Shown here: positions 6,970 through 15,224 of the stretch, in pieces
Layout: each line of letters begins with the position of its first letter
Numbering within the stretch: position 1 is the first letter of the stretch
From: Spongiibacter taiwanensis
Lineage (GTDB): Bacteria > Pseudomonadota > Gammaproteobacteria > Pseudomonadales > Spongiibacteraceae
Direction of reading: 5' to 3'
Assembly (NCBI RefSeq): GCF_023702635.1
Contig: NZ_CP098455.1
Location: 2,666,001 to 2,730,000, forward strand
Length of the DNA: 64,000 nt
Program-made: the position numbers and the translations under genes
Notes under the pieces: generated by a model
What the model was told of the DNA's origin: nothing
Database searches by the model: none
The model's input: only the letters and a program-made list of their open reading frames with translations

Positions 6970-9402
6970 TCAGTTCTTTTTAAACAGCTGATTAAATATC
7001 TGCTTGGCCGCCTCGCCTTTTTCAGTGCCCAGTTTCTCCTGGATAACCTCTTTTGCCTTTTCATCTACCTTGTCTTTGATTTTCTCTTTGGCAATATCCT
7101 CGGCGACTCGTGGGTCGGGCAGGCAGCTCAACGCACCAACTTTGTCGAATTCGGATTTACAGCGGATGGGAATGGCCCGGTTGAGCAGATTCTTGTTTTT
7201 CACTACGCAGGAAAGGCCCTCACCACTGTTGCCGGTAAGCTTGGTGTTGAACACCATGTCAAAGGCTGATTTGCGCAGATTCACCTTGCCCTCGCCCGTA
7301 AGATTCAGGCGCGAGACACCGGCGTCGAGTTTTTCCACTTTGGCCACCCCCTGTTTGAAGCTGACCTTGGTGGTGCTGTCACTAAAGTTGGTAAACGCGG
7401 GCCAGCCTTCGGCGTTGAAGGTTTCCCCTTGCACGGTTGCCACCAGTCTGCAGAAGGCCTTCTCCACGTTAATGCCTTGAAACTGGAACTGCTTGCCCTT
7501 GAGCAGGATGTTGCCGTCCAGGCTATTTTCAATGGCGCTGACGGTCTTGCCTCTGGCGCTCAGGTTGAGGTCAACATCGCTCTTGCCGCTGAGGCGCTCT
7601 TCCACACCCAGATCTTTGAGAAGTTGCCCAACGGGGAGCTGTTGGGTGTTGCCTTGAATTTGGTAGCGGTAGTTGGATTGGCTCGCATCTACCGTGGCCG
7701 TTGCCGAAAAGGGGCTGTCGTAAACGGTGCCACTTAAGGGGTTCACTGTCAGCTTACCGCCCTGGGCGTTGGCACCCAGCTGGACAGTGCTCAGGGGAAT
7801 GTCGCTGTAGCGAAGTTGGCCCATCTTGAGGTCGAGCTTCAGTTTCAGGTCCTGCAGGGCGCTGAGATCAATTGGAGCATCGCTGCCGCCGCTGTTTTTA
7901 TCGGCGCCCTCCGCTGGGCCGCTCTCTGATTTGGGCGGCAGATAGTCATCAACGGTCAGCACATCCCCCTTGATGCTGGCCACATAGGGGGCATTGCCGG
8001 CGAAGGGTACAGTGGCCGAGCCGGTGAACTTGCTGGCATCCAGCCGCAGTACCAGATTGTTGACTTGAAGGCGCTCCTCGTTGCCGTCAAAGGCCAGGCT
8101 CGCGTCAGCCAAGGTGAGCGCTTTGGGGTTGGCCATCTCGGGCAGGGTGATCGCAAGATATTTGGTCAATTGCCGGGGGTTGAAGGTGCCCAGCTTTAAC
8201 GTACCGCTGTAGGTAAGCGGCGCAAAATTGACCTCGCTGCTGCCGCTCAGGATGACGGACTCGCCCCCGGGTTTGAGGCTGAGATTCAGGTCGGTGACCG
8301 ATAGCGCATCCATTGCCGGGCTGAGTTGATACTTGCCAGTCAGTGCCAGCGGCGTGGTGTAGTCGCCCGAGGCTGATTTGGCGCTGATGTTGGCGCTCAG
8401 GGAAATTGCCTGGGGCGGGCCCGGGAGCAAGGTGGTGTTGAGGGAGATGTCGCTCAGGCGCAGGTCATTGGCGGGGTCCTGATAAGCCAGTTGGCCTTGT
8501 TTTACATCCAACACGGAAATCTGCGGGCTACCCTCACTAGGCAGAATCACTTTGATGGCGGCTGTCAGCTGCGCGCTAATCTGCTGGCTAAGCTCGCCCT
8601 GGGTTCGTTTCACCTCGGTCTTGATCTGGCTGTTACTCACCTCAAACTGGTTGAAGGCGTCGTTGCTACCCAGGTCGCCTTGCAAGCTTAGTTTAGCGGT
8701 GACCTGTTGCGCCGGGTCGCGCAATGCGAGGTCAGCGCTGATGCTCAGGGGAAAAGTGCTGACCGGCTGCCCGTCGCTGCTCAGGGCGATGTTCTCGCCG
8801 CTCAGATTCAGGTTGGTGATTTCAATGCTCTGTTCGCTGCGGGCATCGTGGTAGCGAACAGCGCTGTTGCGGATATCGAGTTTATCGATGCCGATATTCA
8901 GCCCGCCCTCGGAAGCGCCCCCGTCACCTTCGCTGCTGGTGGCCGCTTTTGTCGCCGTCTTCTCCGTCGGTGGAGAGGCTGGGGCGCTGCCCACCTGGCT
9001 GCCGCGTTTGCCCAGCTGACTCCAGTTGCCGATCCCGTTTTTGTCCACCGACAGGTTTGCTTCCAGCCCGTCAGCAGCCAGACCGCGTACCACTACCTGT
9101 TTGTTCAGCAGCGGCATGACCGCGACAGCCACTGATAACTCGTCAAATTTGGCGAGCGGTTGCGTGGGGGCGTCGGGGGCGGCGATGCTGGTATTTCGGC
9201 TAACGATTTGTAGCTCGGGCCAAAAGCGCCAGCCGAGCTCGCCGCCCAGGTTCAGTACAACACCTTGTTTTGCTGCCAGTCGCTCGAAATCGTCCCGGAA
9301 CAGGTTGGGATCTATCCAGAACATCAGCGCCGCTGCGGCGAGACTGACCGTGGCCAGCGCGGCCACCAGTATGCCTAGAGTCCATTTCAGGGTGCGGTTC
9401 AT
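6970..9402 (-). CDS. AsmA-family envelope protein
   Basis: 810-aa AsmA-like protein. One N-terminal transmembrane helix (about 8-28), the family's WIDPNLFRDDFERLAAKQGVVLNLGGELGWRFWPEL opening split by short linkers, a Ser/Ala-rich linker at about 130-165, then a long beta-rich region and a C-terminal AsmA_2-type domain. AsmA relatives are inner-membrane-anchored periplasmic proteins of the lipid-transport (VPS13-like) superfamily. The C-terminus is Lys-rich and ends FNQLFKKN directly before heptamer array 2. Upstream of the ATG is the sequence CGGGGAACGACCAC, a weak ribosome site. Apparently monocistronic. Confidence 0.88.
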   Translation of the reverse strand: MNRTLKWTLGILVAALATVSLAAAALMFWIDPNLFRDDFERLAAKQGVVLNLGGELGWRFWPELQIVSRNTSIAAPDAPTQPLAKFDELSVAVAVMPLLNKQVVVRGLAADGLEANLSVDKNGIGNWSQLGKRGSQVGSAPASPPTEKTATKAATSSEGDGGASEGGLNIGIDKLDIRNSAVRYHDARSEQSIEITNLNLSGENIALSSDGQPVSTFPLSISADLALRDPAQQVTAKLSLQGDLGSNDAFNQFEVSNSQIKTEVKRTQGELSQQISAQLTAAIKVILPSEGSPQISVLDVKQGQLAYQDPANDLRLSDISLNTTLLPGPPQAISLSANISAKSASGDYTTPLALTGKYQLSPAMDALSVTDLNLSLKPGGESVILSGSSEVNFAPLTYSGTLKLGTFNPRQLTKYLAITLPEMANPKALTLADASLAFDGNEERLQVNNLVLRLDASKFTGSATVPFAGNAPYVASIKGDVLTVDDYLPPKSESGPAEGADKNSGGSDAPIDLSALQDLKLKLDLKMGQLRYSDIPLSTVQLGANAQGGKLTVNPLSGTVYDSPFSATATVDASQSNYRYQIQGNTQQLPVGQLLKDLGVEERLSGKSDVDLNLSARGKTVSAIENSLDGNILLKGKQFQFQGINVEKAFCRLVATVQGETFNAEGWPAFTNFSDSTTKVSFKQGVAKVEKLDAGVSRLNLTGEGKVNLRKSAFDMVFNTKLTGNSGEGLSCVVKNKNLLNRAIPIRCKSEFDKVGALSCLPDPRVAEDIAKEKIKDKVDEKAKEVIQEKLGTEKGEAAKQIFNQLFKKN

Positions 9403-9845
9403 GTGGTCGTTCCCCGGTGATAGGTGATGGTTAGTGTGACTGCCATTGATGGCGAGGGTTTCTTGCTACTGCCAAGGAATTTTATGCCACCGGCGCGCGG
9501 CTGGCTGCGCTGCACCGCTACTCCCGTCAGTAGAAACCCCGGTAGGCACCATAGCCTGCCATCGGCTAAAAAGATCGGCGTCAGCGTACAACACATCAGA
9601 CATGTCGAGTATGTCTCATTTTGTTTCGGTTATCACGTAGTCACTTTGTTAGAGGGTGGTGATTGAATCGAAACATGTTTGCTGGGCTGGCTGATTGACA
9701 AATAACACCATTAAACAGTCGCGAAAAATTGTCTGATCGCAACCCAAAAAACAGGGGCTTCAGGCAGATCAAAATTCAATGGTCCGAAGGGCGCAAATTA
9801 CCAGTGCGTCGCTCGGTTCGAAGCACAACCTATGTGGAGCACAAC
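9403..9845. other. Intergenic region, 443 bp
   Basis: Lies between the divergent AsmA and lipoprotein genes and must contain both promoters. I see no convincing gene, terminator or repeat in it. Short open frames here lack ribosome sites and family features. Confidence 0.5.
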
Positions 9846-11234
9846 ATGTTAAAGGATTCCAAGAATTTACTGTCAGCAGTGGCATTGAGTGCGTCAATCG
9901 CATTGACCGCCTGCGGAGGCGGCGGTGGTGGCGGAGGCGGTGGTGGCAACTCCGGCGGAGGCGGTGGTGGTGAGACTCCCCAGGCCAACGGCTACTCCAA
10001 TGTTGAGGGGCCGCTGGATGCCGTTCAGGAACCGCTGGCAACCCAGGTGTTTGCGCCACTGGCCGAGGGTGCAGCAGGTACGCCGGTAGAGGGCTTGGTT
10101 GGCTGCGCTAGCCAGCTTGTTGTGACGGATGTGCTCGATATCCTCGACAGCTTCTTGGTGATCGTCGCCGCAGACCCCGAATCGCTGCAGGACCCCCAAG
10201 CACTGGCGAACGAAGCGCTGCCGCAACTGCAAACGGCGATCACCGAGTTTGCCACTGACTTGCCTGCGGTACTGGGATCACTGGCTGATGGTGACTGCGC
10301 GAGCGGTCCAGCTCCCGGTGAAAACCCCTTGGCGGGAACACCACTGGCCGATTTGTTTGAAGCCATTGAGCCCGTGTTGGGTGGCTTTGAAAACGGTGGC
10401 GACCCCAGCATGGCAAGCCTTTCCGGTTTGCTTAGCCAATTGAGCGATGCCTTTTCTGACGGTCTGGCAATGGTCTTTGAAGCCGATAGCAGCGGCCAGC
10501 TTGCGGGTGCTCCGGTACTGGGTGGTTTGCTTACCACCATCGACGTTGCATTGATTGATCTGACCGCCACGATTGCGGCACTGGAGGGCATGGACACCGA
10601 TGGCACCTCGGCGGGTGTTGCGACCACGTTGGACCACCTGCTCAACAATGTGTTGACTCAGGTGCTGCCCATTGCCCTGATTGAAGAGCAGGCCGGTGCG
10701 GGCCCCGTCATCAGCGGGCCAATCGCTGAAGCGGTTGCGGCAATCACTGGGCTGATTGGCGGCGACACCGGCGCTTTTGATGGCCTGACGAGCGGTGATT
10801 TTGCCAGCTTGTTCGAAGGTGGCCTGGAAGATCTGTTGGCTGGTTTCGGCGGTGGTGGTGAATCGCCGCTGGCGGGAACCCCCCTGGCGCAATTGCAAAC
10901 CCTTGTGGAAAGTGCGCTGTCTGGTTCTCTGCCCGAGCTGCCTAATGACACCGGCCTAGAACCCATTCTTCAGCCCCTGACAGCCGTACTCGATGCGCTA
11001 ATGGCATCTTCCGGTGAGCCCAGTGGGACGCCGCTGGACGTGATTCTTGGACCACTGGCTGCAGGCCTGGGTGGCTCGGCTGGTGCCGCCGGTTGTCCGG
11101 TGGCTGGCACAGGCCTCGATGTGCTCTGCACATTGACCCAGGGTTTGCTGGATAACCCCAGCGCTGACCCGGTTACCCTGCTGACCGGATTGCTCGAGAG
11201 TTTGCTCGGCGGTCTGGCGGGTCTGGGCAACTAA
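9846..11234 (+). CDS. Gly-tethered lipoprotein with SPLAGTPLA-type repeats
   Basis: 462-aa predicted lipoprotein. Signal peptide and lipobox LTAC are followed directly by runs of 11 and 6 Gly separated by NS, a flexible tether. The rest is acidic, Ala/Leu/Gly-rich and very poor in Lys, Arg and aromatic residues, with recurrent NPLAGTPLA, SPLAGTPLA, SGTPLD and AGTPVEGL motifs each followed by a Leu-rich helix. Two or three Cys pairs may form disulfides. ATG 9846 is chosen (GGAG upstream) over the longer frame from 9729. Function unknown; the composition suggests an exposed helical surface protein. A strong terminator follows. Confidence 0.75.
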   Translation: MLKDSKNLLSAVALSASIALTACGGGGGGGGGGGNSGGGGGGETPQANGYSNVEGPLDAVQEPLATQVFAPLAEGAAGTPVEGLVGCASQLVVTDVLDILDSFLVIVAADPESLQDPQALANEALPQLQTAITEFATDLPAVLGSLADGDCASGPAPGENPLAGTPLADLFEAIEPVLGGFENGGDPSMASLSGLLSQLSDAFSDGLAMVFEADSSGQLAGAPVLGGLLTTIDVALIDLTATIAALEGMDTDGTSAGVATTLDHLLNNVLTQVLPIALIEEQAGAGPVISGPIAEAVAAITGLIGGDTGAFDGLTSGDFASLFEGGLEDLLAGFGGGGESPLAGTPLAQLQTLVESALSGSLPELPNDTGLEPILQPLTAVLDALMASSGEPSGTPLDVILGPLAAGLGGSAGAAGCPVAGTGLDVLCTLTQGLLDNPSADPVTLLTGLLESLLGGLAGLGN

Positions 11235-11259
11235 AGTAACGAATCCTACCCTTGGTTTT

Positions 11260-11284
11260 GCGGCCCTAGTGGCCGCTTTTTTTT
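11260..11284 (+). terminator. Rho-independent terminator of the lipoprotein gene
   Basis: Stem GCGGCC/GGCCGC with loop CTAGT followed by eight T, 25 bp after the stop codon. Confidence 0.92.
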
Positions 11285-11329
11285 GGACGTTGGATGCGCT
11301 GCTTGCTTTTTGGAATCCAGCCGGGTTGG

Positions 11330-11562
11330 TCGGGCGGAGCGACGAAGAGCGGAATGGGTCTGACGTCGGACGCGGCGCCTCCGGAGGACTCCGTGGATCC
11401 GTCATTCCGGACGCGTTGTTTGCGATCCGGAATCCAGGAGTTTTAAGCTCGAGAGTCACTGGGCCCCGGCTCGGAGGCCGGGGCGACGCTGAACAGAGAT
11501 TGGTGTTGGAGTAAAAGAGTGCGCTAGTTGCTTGACGAGCGCCGGCGCCAAATCATGCTTTT
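11330..11562. repeat. Second copy of the GTCATTCCGG repeat block
   Basis: 11401-11562 aligns without gaps to 6575-6736 over 162 bp; I count about 20 mismatches (88% identity). It keeps the ATTCCGGA...TCCGGAAT palindrome, the CCCCGGCT...GCCGGGGC-type hairpin and the sequence leading into the heptamer array. The flank 11330-11400 resembles the GGGTCTGACGTCGGAC part of the 151-bp unit with a small deletion. Confidence 0.88.
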
Positions 11563-11736
11563 CCAGCGTCCAGCGTCCAGCGTCCAGCGTCCAGCGTCCA
11601 GCGTCCAGCGTCCAGCGTCCAGCGTCCAGCGTCCAGCGTCCAGCGTCCAGCGTCCAGCGTCCAGCGTCCAGCGTCCAGCGTCCAGCGTCCAGCGTCCAGC
11701 GTCCAGCGTCCAGCGTCCAGCGTCCAGCGTCCAGCG
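11563..11736. repeat. Heptamer tandem array 3, (CCAGCGT)24
   Basis: Twenty-four copies of CCAGCGT (11563-11730) and a partial unit. On the minus strand the array begins one degenerate unit after the TAG stop (11742-11744) of the HDAC-family gene. Same unit and same flank as array 2. Confidence 0.95.
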
Positions 11737-11741
11737 AGCGC

Positions 11742-12662
11742 CTAGCGAAATAACTTCGCCGCCTCTTCCACCACAATGGCGTGGCGCCGGGCCAGGGCCT
11801 GGTGATCCCGGTCATAGCCTCCTCCGATCACAGTAGCGACCGGAATACCGCGTTGAATACAGCTTTCCAGTACGAGGGCATCGCGCTGGCGCAATCCCTC
11901 GAGGCTGATATCGATGAGCCCGAGAGGGTCCTCTTTATAGATATCCACGCCGGCGTCATACAGCACCAGATCAGGGGTAAGCTGATCGAGCAAACCAGTC
12001 AGCGTGGTCTCAACAATGTCGAGATATTCTTGGTCACCACAGCCTTTATTGACTTCCACATCCAGGTCGCTGGCCGCCTTGCGCGCCGGAAAGTTTTTGT
12101 CACAGTGGATGGAGCAGGTAAAGGCCCGGGGCTGATTGGCGAGCAGGGTGGCCGTGCCATCGCCTTGATGGACATCGCAATCAAAGATCAGCACATTTTG
12201 CGCTTTGCCCTGTCTCAGCAGGGCCTGGGCGGTGACGGCCAGGTCGTTAAACACGCAGAAGCCGGAACCAAAATCGTAGTGGGCGTGATGGGTGCCGCCG
12301 GCGAGGTGGCAGGCGACGCCGTGCTTGAGGGCCAGGTGGGCGGTCAGTAAGGTGCCATTGATCGCTGTGATGGTTCTTCGGGCTAAGGCCTCACTCCAGG
12401 GGAGGCCCAGGCGCCGCAGTGCACTTCGGTCAAGAGTATTGCCGAGAAAGTCGCGGATATAGTTGGGGCAGTGGCAGAGCGCCAATAGTTCGAATTTGGC
12501 AGCGGCGGGGCGAAAGTGGTTGTGCTGATGGAGCAAGCCGGTGTCGCGCAAATACGCCTGTAGCAAGCGGAATTTTGCCATTGGAAAGCGATGGCTTTCG
12601 GGGAAGGGAAAGCTGTAATTTGGGTTGCTGACAAGGGGAAGTGCGGTGCGATCGTTAAGCAA
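11742..12662 (-). CDS. Histone deacetylase-family metal hydrolase
   Basis: 306-aa member of the HDAC/acetoin utilisation/acetylpolyamine amidohydrolase superfamily. The catalytic His pair is in GGTHHAHYDFG (HH 125-126), the Zn ligands in DCDVHQGDG (161-169) and LYDAGVD (235-240), and GGGYD supplies the Tyr near the C-terminus. All expected active-site elements are present. The conserved N-terminal part (NPNYSFPFPESHRFPM) lies upstream of the first internal Met, and the only usable start in the open frame is TTG 12662, so the start is uncertain. In bacteria substrates are acetylated amines or lysines; specificity unknown. Confidence 0.88.
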   Translation of the reverse strand: MLNDRTALPLVSNPNYSFPFPESHRFPMAKFRLLQAYLRDTGLLHQHNHFRPAAAKFELLALCHCPNYIRDFLGNTLDRSALRRLGLPWSEALARRTITAINGTLLTAHLALKHGVACHLAGGTHHAHYDFGSGFCVFNDLAVTAQALLRQGKAQNVLIFDCDVHQGDGTATLLANQPRAFTCSIHCDKNFPARKAASDLDVEVNKGCGDQEYLDIVETTLTGLLDQLTPDLVLYDAGVDIYKEDPLGLIDISLEGLRQRDALVLESCIQRGIPVATVIGGGYDRDHQALARRHAIVVEEAAKLFR

Positions 12663-12798
12663 AGGGCGTATCCGGATGCTGGCAGAGGTTGGCTGGCGGT
12701 CCTGTTCAAATTCGGTTTGGTGTCATAGTGCATGAAGGGACTCCGCTAGAAAAGTGCCGCTTCGGGTCGGCGGCTGCCGTTTGAGAAAGGGAAAGGCT

Positions 12799-13497
12799 AT
12801 GTGGGTAAGGTTGGCAGGATGGTGTGTGAAGGCAGTGCTGTTGGTGGTACTGCTCAGTGTGGCTTTGGTGTTGCCGCTGCGCTGGATCGATCCGCCCGGT
12901 TCGATGTTGATGTTGGTGCGCAGCTGGGAACACCGTGGTGGCAATTACACAGTCACCAAACAGTGGCGGGATTTGTCTGACATTCCCCGCCATGTGCCGC
13001 TGGCGGTTGTGGTGGCCGAGGACCAGCGATTCCTGCAACACGATGGGGTTGATCTGGCAGCCATTCGTCAGGCGGTTGCTGAACGGCGGTGGCGTGGTGA
13101 GTTGCGCGGTGCCAGCACCATTACCCAGCAGGTGGCGAAGAATTTGTACCTGTGGAACGGTCGCAGTTGGGTGCGTAAAGGCCTGGAAGCCTGGCTGGCA
13201 GTGTTGATTGATCTGTGCTGGAGCAAGGGCAGGGTGCTGGAGGTCTACCTGAATATTGCCGAGTGGGGGCCCGGGGTGTTTGGTATTGCCGCAGCGAGTG
13301 AGGCGCATTTTGGGGTAGATGCCAGACAGCTATCCCGCCAGCAATCGGCGCTGTTAGCCTCTGCTTTGCCGGGCCCGCTGATTTATCACCCCGGGGCGCC
13401 GTCGGCCTATTTGCAAGAGCGGGCCGCCTGGAACCTGCGCCAGCAACAGCACCTTGGCGGCGAGCGCTGGATTGGCGACATTTACACTTCGCGCTAA
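12799..13497 (+). CDS. mtgA: Monofunctional peptidoglycan transglycosylase MtgA
   Basis: 232-aa GT51 glycosyltransferase that polymerises lipid II into glycan strands at the inner membrane. One N-terminal membrane helix (about 8-27); the catalytic Glu is in AEDQRFLQHDGVD (E74); the second motif GASTITQQVAKNLYL and the third GRVLEVYLNIAEWG are intact. No transpeptidase domain, and the length fits MtgA. ATG 12799 has GGGAAAGG upstream and is preferred to 12754. Confidence 0.96.
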   Translation: MWVRLAGWCVKAVLLVVLLSVALVLPLRWIDPPGSMLMLVRSWEHRGGNYTVTKQWRDLSDIPRHVPLAVVVAEDQRFLQHDGVDLAAIRQAVAERRWRGELRGASTITQQVAKNLYLWNGRSWVRKGLEAWLAVLIDLCWSKGRVLEVYLNIAEWGPGVFGIAAASEAHFGVDARQLSRQQSALLASALPGPLIYHPGAPSAYLQERAAWNLRQQQHLGGERWIGDIYTSR

Positions 13498-13529
13498 TTC
13501 TCGTCTATTTGTTTGTGAGACATACAAAT

Positions 13530-13558
13530 TTGCATCATTTGCCAACTAACACCATAAT
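13530..13558 (+). promoter_or_regulatory. Candidate sigma-70 promoter for the M23/bactofilin operon
   Basis: TTGCAT (13530-13535), 17-bp spacer, CATAAT (13553-13558), about 140 bp upstream of the M23 peptidase start. The -10 is good (5/6), the -35 weak. Confidence 0.4.
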
Positions 13559-13698
13559 CGGGCCTTGCGTTGCGTAAGGGGATAAAAAAATGCGCAGCGG
13601 TTTGAGGGGACTGAGGCTTGCAATAAACCAGCTCGCGGGACAATGGACACCCGTCAGACGATAGTCAGAGCGCGTTTATAGCCTCGATAACGAGAAAA

Positions 13699-14658
13699 AT
13701 GATGCGCGAGCACTACAGGGTCACAATAACAAGTTTTGAAGGCGCCCGGCATTACACTATTACTCAGCTTATGCGGCGGTTCATGGCGGGTATCGGTATC
13801 TTCCTGGCAACAACCTTCCTCGGCGGTTTTCTGATCATTTACTTTCTGTCTGGCAGGGTTGAGGCCCTCGGCGGCGACCTTCGGGATTTGCAGAATTACC
13901 AGGCCAAGATCAAGCTCGAAAACGAGGCGTTGCTAAAAGAGCAGCGTCAGTTGCAGGCCACGGTTGAAGAGAAGGCCGCAGCACTGTCGATGATGAGTGA
14001 CGAGCTGGGTAATATCGAGAGCATGATGGGAATCAGCCCGGAACCGGAAGAGGCGCTCTATGAGCGTCTGGATACGGCCAGCCAAACAGCCCAGGAAAAG
14101 CGCTATATGCTTACCGCGATTCCCAGTGGCTACCCTCTGCAAGACCCCAGTGTCAGTAGCTATTACGGTATGCGTAAGCACCCCGTGCTCGGCACGATGA
14201 AGCTCCACGGCGGGGTGGATTTGCGGGCCTCTGAGGGCACGCCGGTTTACGCCACGGCCGACGGTGTGGTCGAGTGGTCCGGCAATCACAACAGTGGCTT
14301 CGGTAAGTTGGTAAAGCTGAGTCACAACTTCGGCTTTGCCACCCTCTATGGCCACCTCAGCAAGCCAATAGTTGCGGTGGGTGATTATGTTCGTCAGGGC
14401 GATCTACTTGGCTATTCCGGTAATACCGGGTTGTCCAGTGCGCCCCATCTTCACTATGAGGTTCGACACCTGCATCGGCGCCTGGCGCCCCGGGCATTTA
14501 TGGAGTGGTCCTGGGAAAATTACGATGTGCTATTCACTCGAGAGGAAAAAATCAAATGGGATTCCCTGGCAAAAACGTTAAGAAAGACGACGGTGCCTCT
14601 GCGCCCAGAACGACAACTATCGCAGCTGGCACAAGCGTCGTCGGTGACCTCGAGCTGA
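13699..14658 (+). CDS. Membrane-anchored M23 peptidoglycan endopeptidase
   Basis: 319 aa. A short cytoplasmic N-terminus, a transmembrane helix at about 29-50, a coiled coil at about 55-105, then an M23 LytM domain. Metal ligands H170 and D174 (HGGVD) and H252 of the HLH motif are present, so it should be an active, periplasmic DD- or LD-endopeptidase, unlike the degenerate EnvC type. Its 3' end overlaps the bactofilin gene by 103 bp, an arrangement that supports joint action in cell shape: M23-bactofilin pairs are known shape modules in Helicobacter and Caulobacter relatives. Confidence 0.92.
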   Translation: MMREHYRVTITSFEGARHYTITQLMRRFMAGIGIFLATTFLGGFLIIYFLSGRVEALGGDLRDLQNYQAKIKLENEALLKEQRQLQATVEEKAAALSMMSDELGNIESMMGISPEPEEALYERLDTASQTAQEKRYMLTAIPSGYPLQDPSVSSYYGMRKHPVLGTMKLHGGVDLRASEGTPVYATADGVVEWSGNHNSGFGKLVKLSHNFGFATLYGHLSKPIVAVGDYVRQGDLLGYSGNTGLSSAPHLHYEVRHLHRRLAPRAFMEWSWENYDVLFTREEKIKWDSLAKTLRKTTVPLRPERQLSQLAQASSVTSS

Positions 14659-15005
14659 AGGACAACTTTCATCTCGACGGAAAGCTTCAGGGGCAGTTGA
14701 CCTCATCGGCTGATGTCACAATCGGTCGGTCTGGCAGCTTTAAGGGTGAGATCTCCGCCAAGCGAGTGCTGATCAGTGGCGTGATGGATGGCAAAATTGA
14801 CGCCGATCGGCTGGAAATTGTTGCCACCGGCCAGGTCTCGGGAGAAATCCGGGTGCGGGAGTTTGTGATTGAGTCGGGTGGCCAGTTTGTGGGCGCCAGT
14901 CAGGTGAAGAAACATGAGCCGAAGCCGACCTCGCTGCGGGCAGTCGACGGCGGCAGTGAAAAGGAAGGTGCTGCCCCTGAGGCCAGGGTGGAACAGCAGT
15001 CCTGA
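14556..15005 (+). CDS. Bactofilin
   Basis: 149-aa bactofilin (DUF583), a bacterial cytoskeletal beta-helix protein that polymerises without nucleotide. The central repeats show the family rhythm (VVGDLELKDNFHLDGKLQGQL, VTIGRSGSFKGEI, VLISGVMDGKI, LEIVATGQVSGEI, each about 18-20 aa). Disordered N- and C-tails flank the core. ATG 14556 has AGAGGA upstream; the gene starts inside the M23 gene in a different frame (103-bp overlap). Probably a scaffold that positions the M23 peptidase. Confidence 0.93.
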   Translation: MGFPGKNVKKDDGASAPRTTTIAAGTSVVGDLELKDNFHLDGKLQGQLTSSADVTIGRSGSFKGEISAKRVLISGVMDGKIDADRLEIVATGQVSGEIRVREFVIESGGQFVGASQVKKHEPKPTSLRAVDGGSEKEGAAPEARVEQQS

Positions 15006-15029
15006 GAAAACAGGATGTAGGTCATAAGG

Positions 15030-15052
15030 GGCGCCAATGGCGCCCTTTTTTG
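15030..15052 (+). terminator. Terminator of the M23/bactofilin operon
   Basis: Stem GGGCGCC/GGCGCCC with loop AAT followed by six T, 25 bp after the bactofilin stop. Confidence 0.93.
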
Positions 15053-15125
15053 TGCTCGGCGATGAGGATTTTCTTCGCGAAGCTGAGCGCTGTGACGCAT
15101 TTCCGGCTTTTTATGTGGCAAAGGG

Positions 15126-15139
15126 CTGATCTAGATCAA
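15126..15139. promoter_or_regulatory. FNR/Anr-like box upstream of hemerythrin gene
   Basis: CTGAT-CTAG-ATCAA matches the FNR/Anr consensus TTGAT-N4-ATCAA at 9 of 10 positions; on the minus strand it reads TTGAT-CTAG-ATCAG. It lies 86 bp upstream of the hemerythrin start. Confidence 0.6.
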
Positions 15140-15183
15140 GCCTTTGCCTGTTAGCACTTGTCGCAAACCGCCCGAGAGATGAC

Positions 15184-15201
15184 ATTGGCGAGATCGCCAA
15201 T
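15184..15201. promoter_or_regulatory. 18-bp palindrome in hemerythrin leader
   Basis: ATTGGCGA-GA-TCGCCAAT, perfect 8-bp arms, 23 bp before the hemerythrin start codon. Either an operator or an RNA hairpin next to the ribosome site. Confidence 0.5.
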
Positions 15202-15224
15202 CGCTTTCAGGATTTTTCGCAATC

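Noticed and set aside
6630-7064. Open frames through heptamer array 2 encoding LDAGRWT-type repeats
   Set aside because: All frames of a 7-bp repeat stay open by composition; no ribosome site, no family, and a period that is not a multiple of 3.
11456-11836. Repeat-encoded frames through heptamer array 3 (SSVQRPA and LDAGRWT types)
   Set aside because: Same reason; frames are an effect of the tandem repeat.
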